From Companilactobacillus formosensis (GTDB lineage Bacteria; Bacillota; Bacilli; Lactobacillales; Lactobacillaceae), in the NCBI RefSeq assembly GCF_005405305.1, contig NZ_BJDU01000007.1, forward strand, positions 62,001 to 126,000: a DNA stretch of 64,000 nt. Reading direction: 5' to 3'. The position numbers and the translations under genes were made by a program. The notes beneath the pieces were generated by a model that was not told the DNA's origin, searched no databases, and was given only the letters and a program-made list of their open reading frames with translations. Position 1 is the stretch's first letter, and each line of letters begins with the position of its first letter. This document shows positions 55,514 to 63,562 of the stretch, in pieces.

Positions 55514-56305
55514 ATGATTGAAACCAAATTTTTACAACTAGCACAACAAGCAGTAGCAGCACTGAAGTGGGAAGTTAGTTTCTCACCCAAGCCAGGTCTA
55601 GTCGATGCCTATTCAAATGGTTCGCATACCGATATGGATTGGAAATTATTTTATAAGTCAGCTGATAGTTTATTAGATAGTTTCGTGGAAATCGCTGAAA
55701 AATCTTATCAACAACCAATTGACTTGCCATTGCGAGAAGAAATTGGCCGAATCGGTCGGATTGCCGAAAAAGATATGTTTCAAGCAACCAATGGTGTCAA
55801 TACACATAAGGGCGCTATCTGGAGTATGGGGTTATTGATCAGTGCTATCAGTAGCCAACAAACTAAGAATCTAGAAACAATTTTACTAACAGCTAAAGAT
55901 TTATCGCGTTTGCCAGATAAGAATGTCATTCCCAAAAAGACTCATGGTGCAGTAACGAAGCAAAAGTATGCCTTGACTGGTGCTAAGGGAGAAGCTCAAA
56001 ATGGTTTTCCTAATTTGGCCAAAGCTTTAGCCTTCAAATCACAGTTGGATGATTTCGATACTTGGATGAGACGATTGCTCGTTTTATACAGTAACGTTGA
56101 TGATACCAATATCGTTTATCGTAGTAATTTAAAAGTCTTACGTGATTTTCAGAATCTTTCAGCTCAGATCGTTGTTGACCCACAGAATATTTTAGATAAT
56201 CCTCAGTTTGAAAAATTGACTGACTTTACTAGGGAACACAATATTTCACCCGGTGGTTGTGCTGATTTGTTTGCTGCAAGTTATTTTTTAAAACATTTGA
56301 AGTAG
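55514..56305 (+). CDS. mdcB: Triphosphoribosyl-dephospho-CoA synthase MdcB (CitG-like)
   Basis: Makes 2'-(5''-triphosphoribosyl)-3'-dephospho-CoA, the prosthetic-group precursor, from ATP and dephospho-CoA. It has 263 residues of the CitG/MdcB family with the diagnostic SPKPGLVDAYSNGSHTDMD near the N-terminus, GVNTHKGAIWSMG in the middle and SPGGCADLFAASYF at the end. CitG of citrate lyase is the alternative by family, but no citrate lyase genes are near and the location within mdc genes settles it. Confidence 0.93.
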   Translation: MIETKFLQLAQQAVAALKWEVSFSPKPGLVDAYSNGSHTDMDWKLFYKSADSLLDSFVEIAEKSYQQPIDLPLREEIGRIGRIAEKDMFQATNGVNTHKGAIWSMGLLISAISSQQTKNLETILLTAKDLSRLPDKNVIPKKTHGAVTKQKYALTGAKGEAQNGFPNLAKALAFKSQLDDFDTWMRRLLVLYSNVDDTNIVYRSNLKVLRDFQNLSAQIVVDPQNILDNPQFEKLTDFTREHNISPGGCADLFAASYFLKHLK

Positions 56306-56319
56306 AAATGGAGATAAAT

Positions 56320-56616
56320 ATGGAAAAATTACATTTTAACTTCGATACCAAAGATGCTATTTCCAAACCCGTACACGTTGGGGTAGTTGCATCAGGTGAC
56401 CTTGAAGTTATTTTCAGACCCACAGATAAAGAAACAGAAGTTAATATCGTAACTGGTAGTGACGGCTTCAAAGAAGTTTGGGGAAATGTTTTGAAACGTT
56501 TCTTCGACAGATATCCAATCCAAGCTAATATTGAGATCAATGACTTTGGTTCCACACCAGGGGTAGTTAATCTTCGTTTAACTCAAGCATTGGAGGAACT
56601 AAAAGATGAAAAATAG
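56320..56616 (+). CDS. mdcC: Malonate decarboxylase acyl carrier protein MdcC
   Basis: Delta subunit of 98 residues that carries the phosphoribosyl-dephospho-CoA arm. The attachment serine is S25 in the conserved GVVASGDLEV. I start at ATG 56320, with GGAG six bases before it, over ATG 56308, which contributes only four extra residues and has no site. Its last 11 bases overlap the fused beta-gamma gene. Confidence 0.92.
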   Translation: MEKLHFNFDTKDAISKPVHVGVVASGDLEVIFRPTDKETEVNIVTGSDGFKEVWGNVLKRFFDRYPIQANIEINDFGSTPGVVNLRLTQALEELKDEK

Positions 56617-58270
56617 TTTTGTTGAATTACATGCACGTGAACGCGCGCTTTCATTATTAGATGCAAATACTGCTAGAGAAATCGTTGGACCACTCGATGA
56701 CATGATCTCACCACATCTTGAACCTCAAGATATCGTTCCTGAAAGTGATGATGGAATCGTCTTGATGCGTGGAAAAATCGAAGGCAACCAAGTTTTAGTT
56801 GTTTCAATTGAAGGTAAATTCCAAGGTGGCGGTATCGGTGAAGTCAGCGGTGCCAAAATTGTTGCAGCTTTGGAAAAGGTATTAGAAGAGAACAAGAATG
56901 GTAACACTATTTACCCAATTATTGTTTTGGATACTGGTGGTGTTCGTCTTCAAGAAGCTAACTACGGTTTGTTATCAATTTCAGAAATTCAAAATGTTGT
57001 TATTGCTTTGAAGAAATTTGTTCCTGTTATCGGATTAGTACCTGGTCGTGTTGGATCATTCGGTGGGATGTCAATTACCGCTTCAATCCTTTCTTATTTG
57101 ATTGCTACTAACAAGGCAAGAATTGCTTTGAATGGTCCCGAAGTTATCGAACAAGAAGCTGGTGTACGTGAATTTGATTCTAGCGATAAAGATTTGATTT
57201 GGGATACTTTAGGAACTAAACAACGTCAAGCTACTGACCTAGTTGACGAAGTGGTCGATGATACTGTTGATAGCATTAAGGAAAGCATCGTTAATGAAAT
57301 CAAGACTAAAAAAGATGCCCACAGAACTGAAAATGTCGACTTTTACTTGAGTTTGTTGGATAAATTAGACTTGAGTAAGAAGTTAGATATCGATTCATAT
57401 AATAAGTTGTTCAAGTCAGTTGTTGCTACTAAACATACGATTCCAGCTGCTGTTGCTGGTGAAAAAGCTGGCACTAAGAGTCGTGGTCGTCTATGGTTTG
57501 AAAAATTGACTGGTATTAAGAATGCTACTAGTCCAGTTTCAACTGTTTTGCACGCTCAAAAAGATGGTAAAGAATTTATTGCTATCGTTCCAGATGCTGA
57601 TAATAAATTTCCACGTGTTCGTGAAGGTGAAGTCGGTCTTCAAGAAGGATTTGCTGTTGCAAGCATCGTTAACCAAATTGTTGCTGAAGATAAGGATAAA
57701 GACGTTAAACGTCCAATTGTTTTAGTCGTTGATGTTCCAAGCCAAGCTTATGGTTATCAAGAAGAATTGATTGGTATTCACGTAGCCCTTGGTTCAAGTG
57801 CTGCCGCATATGCTAAAGCTAGACAAGCTGGCCATCCAGTAATTGACTTTATACCTGGGGATGCTGTATCTGGTGGATTCTTAGCTCATGGTTTGCAATC
57901 TAATAGAATGATTGCCTTAGATGATGATTCAATTACTATTCAAGCCATGTCAAAAGCTAGTGCTGCTCGTATTACCCAAAGAACAATTGCCGAGTTGGAA
58001 GAAGCTACTAAGCATGTTCCTGCTATGGCTTACGATATTGACAATTATGAAAAACTTGGTGCTTTGTACAAATTAGTTAAAGGTATCGGTTCATGGGAAG
58101 CAACTGATGAAAATGTTGATAAGATCAAAGAATTGATTGATCAAGCCATTGACAGTTTAGATGGTGATACAAGCTTGCACTTCCGTTATCAAACAGAGAT
58201 TGCTAAAGCTAGTGGTCGTAAATCAACTCTTCAAGTTAGAAAACTAGTGGATGAAGAATGGTCAAAGTAG
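56606..58270 (+). CDS. Malonate decarboxylase beta-gamma fusion (MdcD-MdcE)
   Basis: Carboxyltransferase-fold protein of 554 residues. Residues about 1-275 match the beta subunit MdcD that decarboxylates malonyl-S-ACP to acetyl-S-ACP (VVSIEGKFQGGGIGEVSGAKI, GRVGSFGGMS). From about 285 to the end it matches the gamma subunit MdcE (SRGRLWFEKLTGI, VVDVPSQAYGYQEELIG, GDAVSGGFLAHG). In Klebsiella and Pseudomonas these are two genes of about 280 and 260 codons. No stop or ribosome binding site interrupts the frame. The start is ATG 56606 behind GGAGG; the end overlaps mdcG by 13 bases. Confidence 0.92.
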   Translation: MKNSFVELHARERALSLLDANTAREIVGPLDDMISPHLEPQDIVPESDDGIVLMRGKIEGNQVLVVSIEGKFQGGGIGEVSGAKIVAALEKVLEENKNGNTIYPIIVLDTGGVRLQEANYGLLSISEIQNVVIALKKFVPVIGLVPGRVGSFGGMSITASILSYLIATNKARIALNGPEVIEQEAGVREFDSSDKDLIWDTLGTKQRQATDLVDEVVDDTVDSIKESIVNEIKTKKDAHRTENVDFYLSLLDKLDLSKKLDIDSYNKLFKSVVATKHTIPAAVAGEKAGTKSRGRLWFEKLTGIKNATSPVSTVLHAQKDGKEFIAIVPDADNKFPRVREGEVGLQEGFAVASIVNQIVAEDKDKDVKRPIVLVVDVPSQAYGYQEELIGIHVALGSSAAAYAKARQAGHPVIDFIPGDAVSGGFLAHGLQSNRMIALDDDSITIQAMSKASAARITQRTIAELEEATKHVPAMAYDIDNYEKLGALYKLVKGIGSWEATDENVDKIKELIDQAIDSLDGDTSLHFRYQTEIAKASGRKSTLQVRKLVDEEWSK

Positions 58271-58878
58271 AACCACATGATCTACTAAAAATTTCATCGA
58301 TCAATGATTTGATTACTGATGGACTACCCAAATGGGCAGAGGATATTTTTCCCGATTCGTTAACTGCTGTGGTCCGTCGTAGTGAAATAGTTGGTGATAA
58401 GATTCCTGTCGGTATTAGAGGAATCAAAAGAGAACAACGTTTTGCTGCTTTTGTCTTAGATTCAAACATTAAAGAAGTCATTACTCCTTATCAATTAGTT
58501 TCTGAAAAGTCTTGGCAAAATGTATCTGATGAGCGCAAAAATTTACCTGCAATTAAGGCTTTACCAGCAGTGGCAAAAATTCTACAAGAATATAAATGGG
58601 GAATCAGTGGTAGCGTTGGTTTCGAATTAGCAACAGGGACTAATTCAGCCAAAATGACCAGTGATTTGGATCTAGTTTGGAAACCGAATAGTCCAATTAG
58701 TCGTGAGGGCGCTAAGAATTTGTTAGCAAAGTTGAATCAATTCGGTGTTCATGCTGATCTACAAGTTATCCAAGGTAATAATGGTTTTTCATTAGAAGAA
58801 TATAGTCAGTCAAAATCTACTATAATGATGAAAACTTTATCTAATCCAATTTTAGTAAAAGATCCTTGGAATAAATAA
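58258..58878 (+). CDS. mdcG: Malonate decarboxylase holo-ACP synthase MdcG (phosphoribosyl-dephospho-CoA transferase)
   Basis: Nucleotidyltransferase-type enzyme of 206 residues that attaches the prosthetic group from MdcB to the serine of MdcC. The catalytic GSVGFELATG and the metal-binding pair in MTSDLDLVW are visible. The start is ATG 58258, inside the end of the beta-gamma gene. It is the last gene of the operon, which thus encodes carrier, prosthetic-group synthesis, charging and both catalytic steps. Confidence 0.92.
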   Translation: MVKVEPHDLLKISSINDLITDGLPKWAEDIFPDSLTAVVRRSEIVGDKIPVGIRGIKREQRFAAFVLDSNIKEVITPYQLVSEKSWQNVSDERKNLPAIKALPAVAKILQEYKWGISGSVGFELATGTNSAKMTSDLDLVWKPNSPISREGAKNLLAKLNQFGVHADLQVIQGNNGFSLEEYSQSKSTIMMKTLSNPILVKDPWNK

Positions 58879-58910
58879 AAAAGATAGGCCGTTTTGGTCT
58901 ATCTTTTTTT
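58877..58910 (+). terminator. Terminator of the malonate decarboxylase operon
   Basis: AAAAAAGATAGGCC (58877-58890), loop GTTTT, GGTCTATCTTTTTT (58896-58909), then more T. The start of the next gene is only 13 bases away. Confidence 0.9.
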
Positions 58911-58922
58911 GAGGAGAGAATA

Positions 58923-59708
58923 ATGGAATTTTTAACTAACGATGGAATAAAAATTAATTTTCAAAGTTTTGGTATCGGTCAACCGGTTATTTTAGTAGAA
59001 GGTTTTGGTGGTTATCAAGAAATTTGGCAAGCTCAAATTGATTATTTGGTAGGGATGAATTGTCGAGTGATTACTTATGACCATCGAAATCATGGTAAAT
59101 CACAACGCACCCAAAAAGATTTGACAATTGATCGATTAACCGAAGATTTAGCCAATTTAATCGAATATTTACAACTTCAAGAACCAATTTTAATCGGTCA
59201 TTCGATGGGAGCAAGTGTCTGTTATGCTTATTTAAAAAAATATTCTAACGTTAAATCGGTTCTGGCAATCGATCAGTCTCCAAAAATGCTCAATGATTCA
59301 GAGTGGAAATATGGATTTGAAAATTTTACTGCCGATAATTTTAAAGAAAAAATTTCACTGCCAAACAAAACTCATGAAACTTTACATGGATTAAATAATC
59401 AAGTAGCTTTGTCGTTAAATAAAGTTCGGAGTCTTTATCCATTCGATAGAAAGCAAAATCTAGTTCTTTTAGAAGATCATTTCCAAAGGGATTGGCGCAA
59501 TTCATTATTGCATAGTAGTAAATTTGTAAGCATAGTAACTGCCAAGCAGAGTCCTTACTTCGATTATCGATTTGGAGATTACTTAGCACAAAACAAGAGA
59601 ATAACTAACATTGTTTTGGATAATTGTGGTCACGACATTATGGCTGAAATTCCAGAAGCTTTTAATCAAACGTTAAGACATTTTATTTTCAGTAGTCGTA
59701 GAAACTAA
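58923..59708 (+). CDS. Alpha/beta hydrolase
   Basis: Serine hydrolase of 261 residues with the nucleophile elbow GHSMGAS, the oxyanion-side VEGFGGYQEIW, the YDHRNHGKS motif and the late catalytic histidine in NCGHDIMAE. There is no signal peptide, so it acts in the cytoplasm. The substrate is unknown; it resembles esterase/arylesterase-type members. It follows the malonate operon terminator on the same strand; read-through could link them, but the family has no known part in malonate use. Confidence 0.82.
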   Translation: MEFLTNDGIKINFQSFGIGQPVILVEGFGGYQEIWQAQIDYLVGMNCRVITYDHRNHGKSQRTQKDLTIDRLTEDLANLIEYLQLQEPILIGHSMGASVCYAYLKKYSNVKSVLAIDQSPKMLNDSEWKYGFENFTADNFKEKISLPNKTHETLHGLNNQVALSLNKVRSLYPFDRKQNLVLLEDHFQRDWRNSLLHSSKFVSIVTAKQSPYFDYRFGDYLAQNKRITNIVLDNCGHDIMAEIPEAFNQTLRHFIFSSRRN

Positions 59709-59756
59709 AAAAGAGGGTAATATTCCGTCATAAAACACGAAGTATTACTCTCTTTT
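59709..59756 (+). terminator. Terminator after the alpha/beta hydrolase gene
   Basis: AAAAGAGGGTAATA (59709-59722) pairs with TATTACTCTCTTTT (59743-59756), with a 20-base loop. The gene-free interval to cggR (59709-60129) otherwise holds the tRNA at 59836-59907, two divergent promoters and the CggR operator. Confidence 0.85.
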
Positions 59757-59835
59757 CATGTAATAATATTCTTGTTGAATCTTATACATGTTGATAATTC
59801 AACATTTCTTGTTGAAAGTTTGTGAAACAAAAAAA

Positions 59836-59907
59836 TGCGCCACGTGGGAGTCGAACCCACATTCCAGGAACCGGAATCCTGTGTGCGATCCATTACACTA
59901 GCGGCGC
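59836..59907 (-). tRNA. tRNA-Arg (anticodon CCG)
   Basis: Read on the minus strand, the acceptor GCGCCGC pairs with GTGGCGC, the D-arm follows, and the anticodon stem CAGGA/TCCTG encloses loop TTCCGGT with anticodon CCG. The T-arm GTGGG-TTCGACT-CCCAC is canonical. It decodes CGG arginine codons, rare in such an AT-rich genome. CCA is not encoded; a T-run of seven follows the discriminator A directly. Confidence 0.95.
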
Positions 59908-59918
59908 ATTACTGTTTA

Positions 59919-59948
59919 ATTCTATCGCATCTCTATATAAAAAGTAAA
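59919..59948 (-). promoter_or_regulatory. Predicted promoter of tRNA-Arg
   Basis: Minus strand: TTTACT (59948-59943), an 18-base spacer and TAGAAT (59924-59919), 12 bases before the tRNA. A TTGACA further upstream is too far for this -10. Confidence 0.4.
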
Positions 59949-59993
59949 TGTCAAAAAAAATATTATTAATTGTACTTTTTGTAATCATTTCAC

Positions 59994-60021
59994 TTGAATT
60001 TTTCACAAGAGAGTTTATACT
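59994..60021 (+). promoter_or_regulatory. Predicted promoter of the cggR-gap operon
   Basis: TTGAAT (59994-59999), a 16-base spacer and TATACT (60016-60021). The start of transcription is expected near 60028, upstream of the CggR operator. Confidence 0.65.
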
Positions 60022-60077
60022 AATAACTGTGCTTAAGAGATGGAATGATTCATCCGGGCTTTTATTTTTTGAGTACA

Positions 60078-60113
60078 TGGGTCGTAAACAGACATACAGG
60101 GACAATGATTGTC
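60078..60113 (+). promoter_or_regulatory. CggR operator (two direct units)
   Basis: TGGGTC-N6-AGAC-N4-AGGGAC-N6-TGTC. The spacing is that of the B. subtilis operator CGGGAC-N6-TGTC-N4-CGGGAC-N6-TGTC. The second unit also forms the perfect inverted repeat GGGACAA-TGA-TTGTCCC (60099-60115). It lies between promoter and start codon, as in Bacillus. Confidence 0.85.
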
Positions 60114-60129
60114 CCATGGAGTATATCAA

Positions 60130-61176
60130 ATGACTAATAATGAAGATTTAGAATTGCTGGATTTAGTTGCCCCAGACTTCATTAAAACTCTGGAAAAGCG
60201 ATTTAAAATACTTCAGAGTATCTCATTAATGGAGCCAGTCGGGCGCAGAGTATTAGCTGATGATCTTAATATTACTGAACGTGGATTAAGAACTGAGACT
60301 GATTTATTAAGAAAGCAAGGCTTAATTGTTTCTTCAAAATCTGGAATGTCTCTAACGCATACAGGTAGCGATGTAGTAGTTCGCTTGACCAATGTCTTAG
60401 CGGATTATCAAGGTACAGCTCTATTGGAGAAACGCTTAAGTGAAAAGCTAGGAATTAGTCGTTGTATTGTTTTACCAGGTAATGCGGATAAGCAATATCG
60501 GGTAGTCGATTCGTTTGGTAGAAGACTTAATCAACTCTTAGGATCAGTATTACCAAATGGACAGTCAATGATTTCTGTGACTGGTGGTAGTACGTTGGCA
60601 CAAGTTGCTCGTAATCTTTCACCTGATTTATCGAAAAACCGTAAGTTGGTTTTCTTACCAGCACGCGGTGGTGTAGGTGAATCAGTTACGATTCAAGCAA
60701 ATAGTGTCTGTGCAGAGATGGCTTTAAGAACGCAGGGCCAGTACCGGGCTATGTACCTTCCAGAGGACATAAGCGAAAAAAGTTTTGAATCTTTGCAAAA
60801 AGAGACTTCAATTAAGTCGGTTCTTGAACTAATATATAGAAGTGATGTTGTTATTCACAGCATCGGAACTGCAAGTGTTATGGCAGAGCGTCGAAATCTT
60901 TCGGCTAAGGAACAAAAAATCATCGATAATGGTGAAGCTGTTTCAGAAGCTTTTGGAGATTTCTTCGATCAAAGTGGTAAACTTGTATATAAGGTACCTA
61001 GGATTGGACTTCACGTCCGGGACCTTGATAAAATAAAATATGTGATTGCGATTGCCGGTGGTCAAAGTAAGGCTAAAGCAATTCAGTCATATATGAAAAA
61101 CGCACCTCATCATACTATATTGATTACTGATGAGGGTGCCTCAAAGCTGATTTTAAGGGATAACCCTTTAAAATAA
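60130..61176 (+). CDS. cggR: Central glycolytic genes regulator CggR
   Basis: SorC/DeoR-type repressor of 348 residues that responds to fructose-1,6-bisphosphate. The N-terminal winged HTH (about 25-85, VGRRVLADDLNITERGLRTETDLLRKQGL) precedes the sugar-phosphate-binding domain with SVTGGSTLAQVA and FLPARGGVGESVTIQANS. ATG 60130, with GGAG eight bases upstream, is preferred to TTG 60109, which lies inside the operator. It is the first gene of cggR-gap-pgk-tpiA and presumably represses the whole operon. Confidence 0.95.
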   Translation: MTNNEDLELLDLVAPDFIKTLEKRFKILQSISLMEPVGRRVLADDLNITERGLRTETDLLRKQGLIVSSKSGMSLTHTGSDVVVRLTNVLADYQGTALLEKRLSEKLGISRCIVLPGNADKQYRVVDSFGRRLNQLLGSVLPNGQSMISVTGGSTLAQVARNLSPDLSKNRKLVFLPARGGVGESVTIQANSVCAEMALRTQGQYRAMYLPEDISEKSFESLQKETSIKSVLELIYRSDVVIHSIGTASVMAERRNLSAKEQKIIDNGEAVSEAFGDFFDQSGKLVYKVPRIGLHVRDLDKIKYVIAIAGGQSKAKAIQSYMKNAPHHTILITDEGASKLILRDNPLK

Positions 61177-61210
61177 TATTTTTTTGATTTCCTGAAGGAG
61201 GAATTTTTGT

Positions 61211-62239
61211 ATGACTACAAAAGTTGGTATTAATGGATTTGGCCGTATCGGTCGTTTGGCATTCCGCCGTATCGCTGCACTTCAAGCAGCTGGCAAGACA
61301 GATTTGGAAGTTGTTGCAATTAACGATTTAACTTCACCTGCTATGCTTGCTCACCTATTGAAGTATGATACAGCTCATGGTAACTTCGAAATCGACAAGA
61401 TTGAAGCTGCTGACAATGCTATCGTTGTTAACGGTAAGACAATTCCTGTATATGCTGAAATGAACGCTGCAGACCTTAAATGGGTTGCAAACGACGGTGT
61501 TGACATCGTTCTTGAATGTACTGGTTTCTACACATCAGCAGACAAAGCACAAGCTCACTTGGATGCCGGTGCAAAACGTGTATTGATCTCAGCTCCATCA
61601 GGTGACATGCCTACAGTTGTTTATGGTGTTAACGATGACATCCTAACAAACGACGTTAAGATCGCTTCAGCTGGTTCATGTACAACAAACTGTCTTGCAC
61701 CTCTAGCAAATGCCGTAAACAAAGAATTCGGTATTAAAGCTGGTACAATGACAACAATCCATGCTTACACAGCTACACAAAAACTTCAAGATGGTCCAGA
61801 ACGTAAAGGTAATGTTCGTGCTGCACGTGCTGCTGCTGCAAACATCATCCCTCACTCAACTGGTGCTGCTAAGGCCCTAGGTCTAGTTGTTCCTGACTTG
61901 AAGGGTAAGCTTGATGGACATGCACAACGTGTTCCAGTTATCACAGGTTCAGTTACTGAATTAGTTGCAACTCTTGACAAAGAAGTTACAGTTGACCAAG
62001 TTAACGATGCAATCAAGAAGTACACAGACAACAACCCTTCATTCGGTTACAATGATGACGAAATCGTTTCATCAGATGTTATCGGTACATCATTTGGTTC
62101 AATCTTTGACCCAACACAAACACAAATCGTTGGTTCAGGTGATAGCCAAGTTGTAAAGACTGTTGCATGGTACGATAACGAATCAGGATTTACTGCACAA
62201 ATGGTTCGTACACTTGAAAAATTTGCTACATTAGACTAA
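61211..62239 (+). CDS. gap: Glyceraldehyde-3-phosphate dehydrogenase
   Basis: Glycolytic NAD-dependent enzyme, 342 residues. The N-terminal [13 protein letters not shown] binds NAD, the catalytic cysteine is C157 in [12 protein letters not shown], and [13 protein letters not shown] and the C-terminal [15 protein letters not shown] are canonical. Codon use is strongly biased, as expected for a very abundant protein. The start is ATG 61211 behind AAGGAGGAA. A terminator-like hairpin separates it from pgk. Confidence 0.98.
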   Translation: MTTKVGINGFGRIGRLAFRRIAALQAAGKTDLEVVAINDLTSPAMLAHLLKYDTAHGNFEIDKIEAADNAIVVNGKTIPVYAEMNAADLKWVANDGVDIVLECTGFYTSADKAQAHLDAGAKRVLISAPSGDMPTVVYGVNDDILTNDVKIASAGSCTTNCLAPLANAVNKEFGIKAGTMTTIHAYTATQKLQDGPERKGNVRAARAAAANIIPHSTGAAKALGLVVPDLKGKLDGHAQRVPVITGSVTELVATLDKEVTVDQVNDAIKKYTDNNPSFGYNDDEIVSSDVIGTSFGSIFDPTQTQIVGSGDSQVVKTVAWYDNESGFTAQMVRTLEKFATLD

Positions 62240-62289
62240 TTCATTAATCTAAAATAGTAATCAAAAAACCTAATTTAGTGTTTTAAATT

Positions 62290-62323
62290 GGCGGAGGGAG
62301 GATAACTCCTTCCGCCTTTTTTT
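62290..62323 (+). terminator. Intercistronic terminator between gap and pgk
   Basis: GGCGGAGGGAG (62290-62300), loop GATAA, CTCCTTCCGCC (62306-62316), then seven T. Probably partial, making gap mRNA exceed pgk-tpiA mRNA. No separate pgk promoter is seen in the 24 bases after it. Confidence 0.88.
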
Positions 62324-62347
62324 AAGGAAAATATCGGAGGATTTATA

Positions 62348-63562
62348 ATGGCAAAACTTATTGTTTCTGACGTTGACGTAAAAGACAAAAAAGTCTTGAT
62401 GCGTGTTGATTTCAACGTTCCTATCAAAGATGGTGTTGTCGGCGATACTAACCGTATCGTTGGTGCTATCCCAACAATCAAATATGTTTCAGAACATGGT
62501 GGAAAGGTTATCTTGCTATCTCACTTGGGTCGTATTAAGAGTGACGAAGACAAGAAAGCTTTATCATTGAAGCCAGTTGCTGCTAAACTTGAAGAATTAA
62601 GTGGTTTGAAAGTTAAGTTCGTACCTGTTAACGAAGGTAAAGAACTTGAAGATGCTATCAATGAATTAAATGATGGCGACATTCTACTTATGGAAAACAC
62701 ACGTTTCCAAGATATCGACAACGATTTCGGTAAACGTGAAAGCAAGAACGATCCTAAACTTGGCGAATACTGGGCATCACTTGGTGACGTATTTATCAAC
62801 GATGCTTTCGGTACAGCCCACAGAAAACATGCTTCAAACGTTGGTATCTCAACAGCTATGAAAGCTGCTGGCAAACCCGTTGCTGCTGGTTTCTTAATGG
62901 AAAAGGAAATCAAGTTCTTAGGTAACGCTGTTGACAATCCTGTACACCCATTCGTAACAATCCTTGGTGGTGCTAAGGTTTCAGATAAGATCGGTGTTAT
63001 TGAAAACTTAATTCCAAAATCAGACCACATCTTAATCGGTGGTGGTATGGCTTATACATTCCTAGCTGCTCAAGGCCACAAGATTGGTAAGTCACTATTC
63101 GAAGAAGACAAAGTTGAACTAGCTAAAGACCTCCTTCAAAAAGCTGGCGACAAGATCGTTCTTCCTGTAGACCACATCGTTGCTAAAGAATTCTCAAATG
63201 ACGCTGAAGCTACAACAACAGATGGCGTTGATATTCCTGATGACGAAATGGCTCTTGATATCGGACCTAAGACAGTTAAGTTGTTCCAAGACACTCTAAA
63301 GGGTGCTAAGACTGTTGTATGGAACGGACCTATGGGTGCATTCGAAATGAGCAAGTTTGCTGAAGGTACACTAGAAGTTGGACGTGCTATGGGTAACTTG
63401 TCAGATGCTATTACTATCGTTGGTGGTGGTGACTCAACTGCTGCTGCTAAGAGTCTTGGTATTGCTGATAAGCTAACACACATCTCAACTGGTGGTGGTG
63501 CTTCACTAGAATACCTAGAAGGTAAAGTATTACCTGGTATCGATTCAATTTCAGATAAATAA
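62348..63562 (+). CDS. pgk: Phosphoglycerate kinase
   Basis: Glycolytic kinase of 404 residues that makes ATP from 1,3-bisphosphoglycerate. The signature [25 protein letters not shown], the hinge region, and the nucleotide site [11 protein letters not shown] and [13 protein letters not shown] are all present. The start is ATG 62348 behind CGGAGG. Codon bias is high, like gap. tpiA follows after 27 bases. Confidence 0.98.
   Translation: MAKLIVSDVDVKDKKVLMRVDFNVPIKDGVVGDTNRIVGAIPTIKYVSEHGGKVILLSHLGRIKSDEDKKALSLKPVAAKLEELSGLKVKFVPVNEGKELEDAINELNDGDILLMENTRFQDIDNDFGKRESKNDPKLGEYWASLGDVFINDAFGTAHRKHASNVGISTAMKAAGKPVAAGFLMEKEIKFLGNAVDNPVHPFVTILGGAKVSDKIGVIENLIPKSDHILIGGGMAYTFLAAQGHKIGKSLFEEDKVELAKDLLQKAGDKIVLPVDHIVAKEFSNDAEATTTDGVDIPDDEMALDIGPKTVKLFQDTLKGAKTVVWNGPMGAFEMSKFAEGTLEVGRAMGNLSDAITIVGGGDSTAAAKSLGIADKLTHISTGGGASLEYLEGKVLPGIDSISDK

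Noticed and set aside
59836-60129. tRNA-Arg as an attachment site of an integrated element.
   Set aside because: No integrase gene and no repeat of the tRNA 3' end elsewhere in the window; only location suggests it.
59948-60133. A 61-codon open frame before cggR with a hydrophobic N-terminus.
   Set aside because: It starts upstream of the predicted cggR promoter and runs through promoter and operator, has no ribosome binding site, and overlaps regulatory DNA that explains the sequence.
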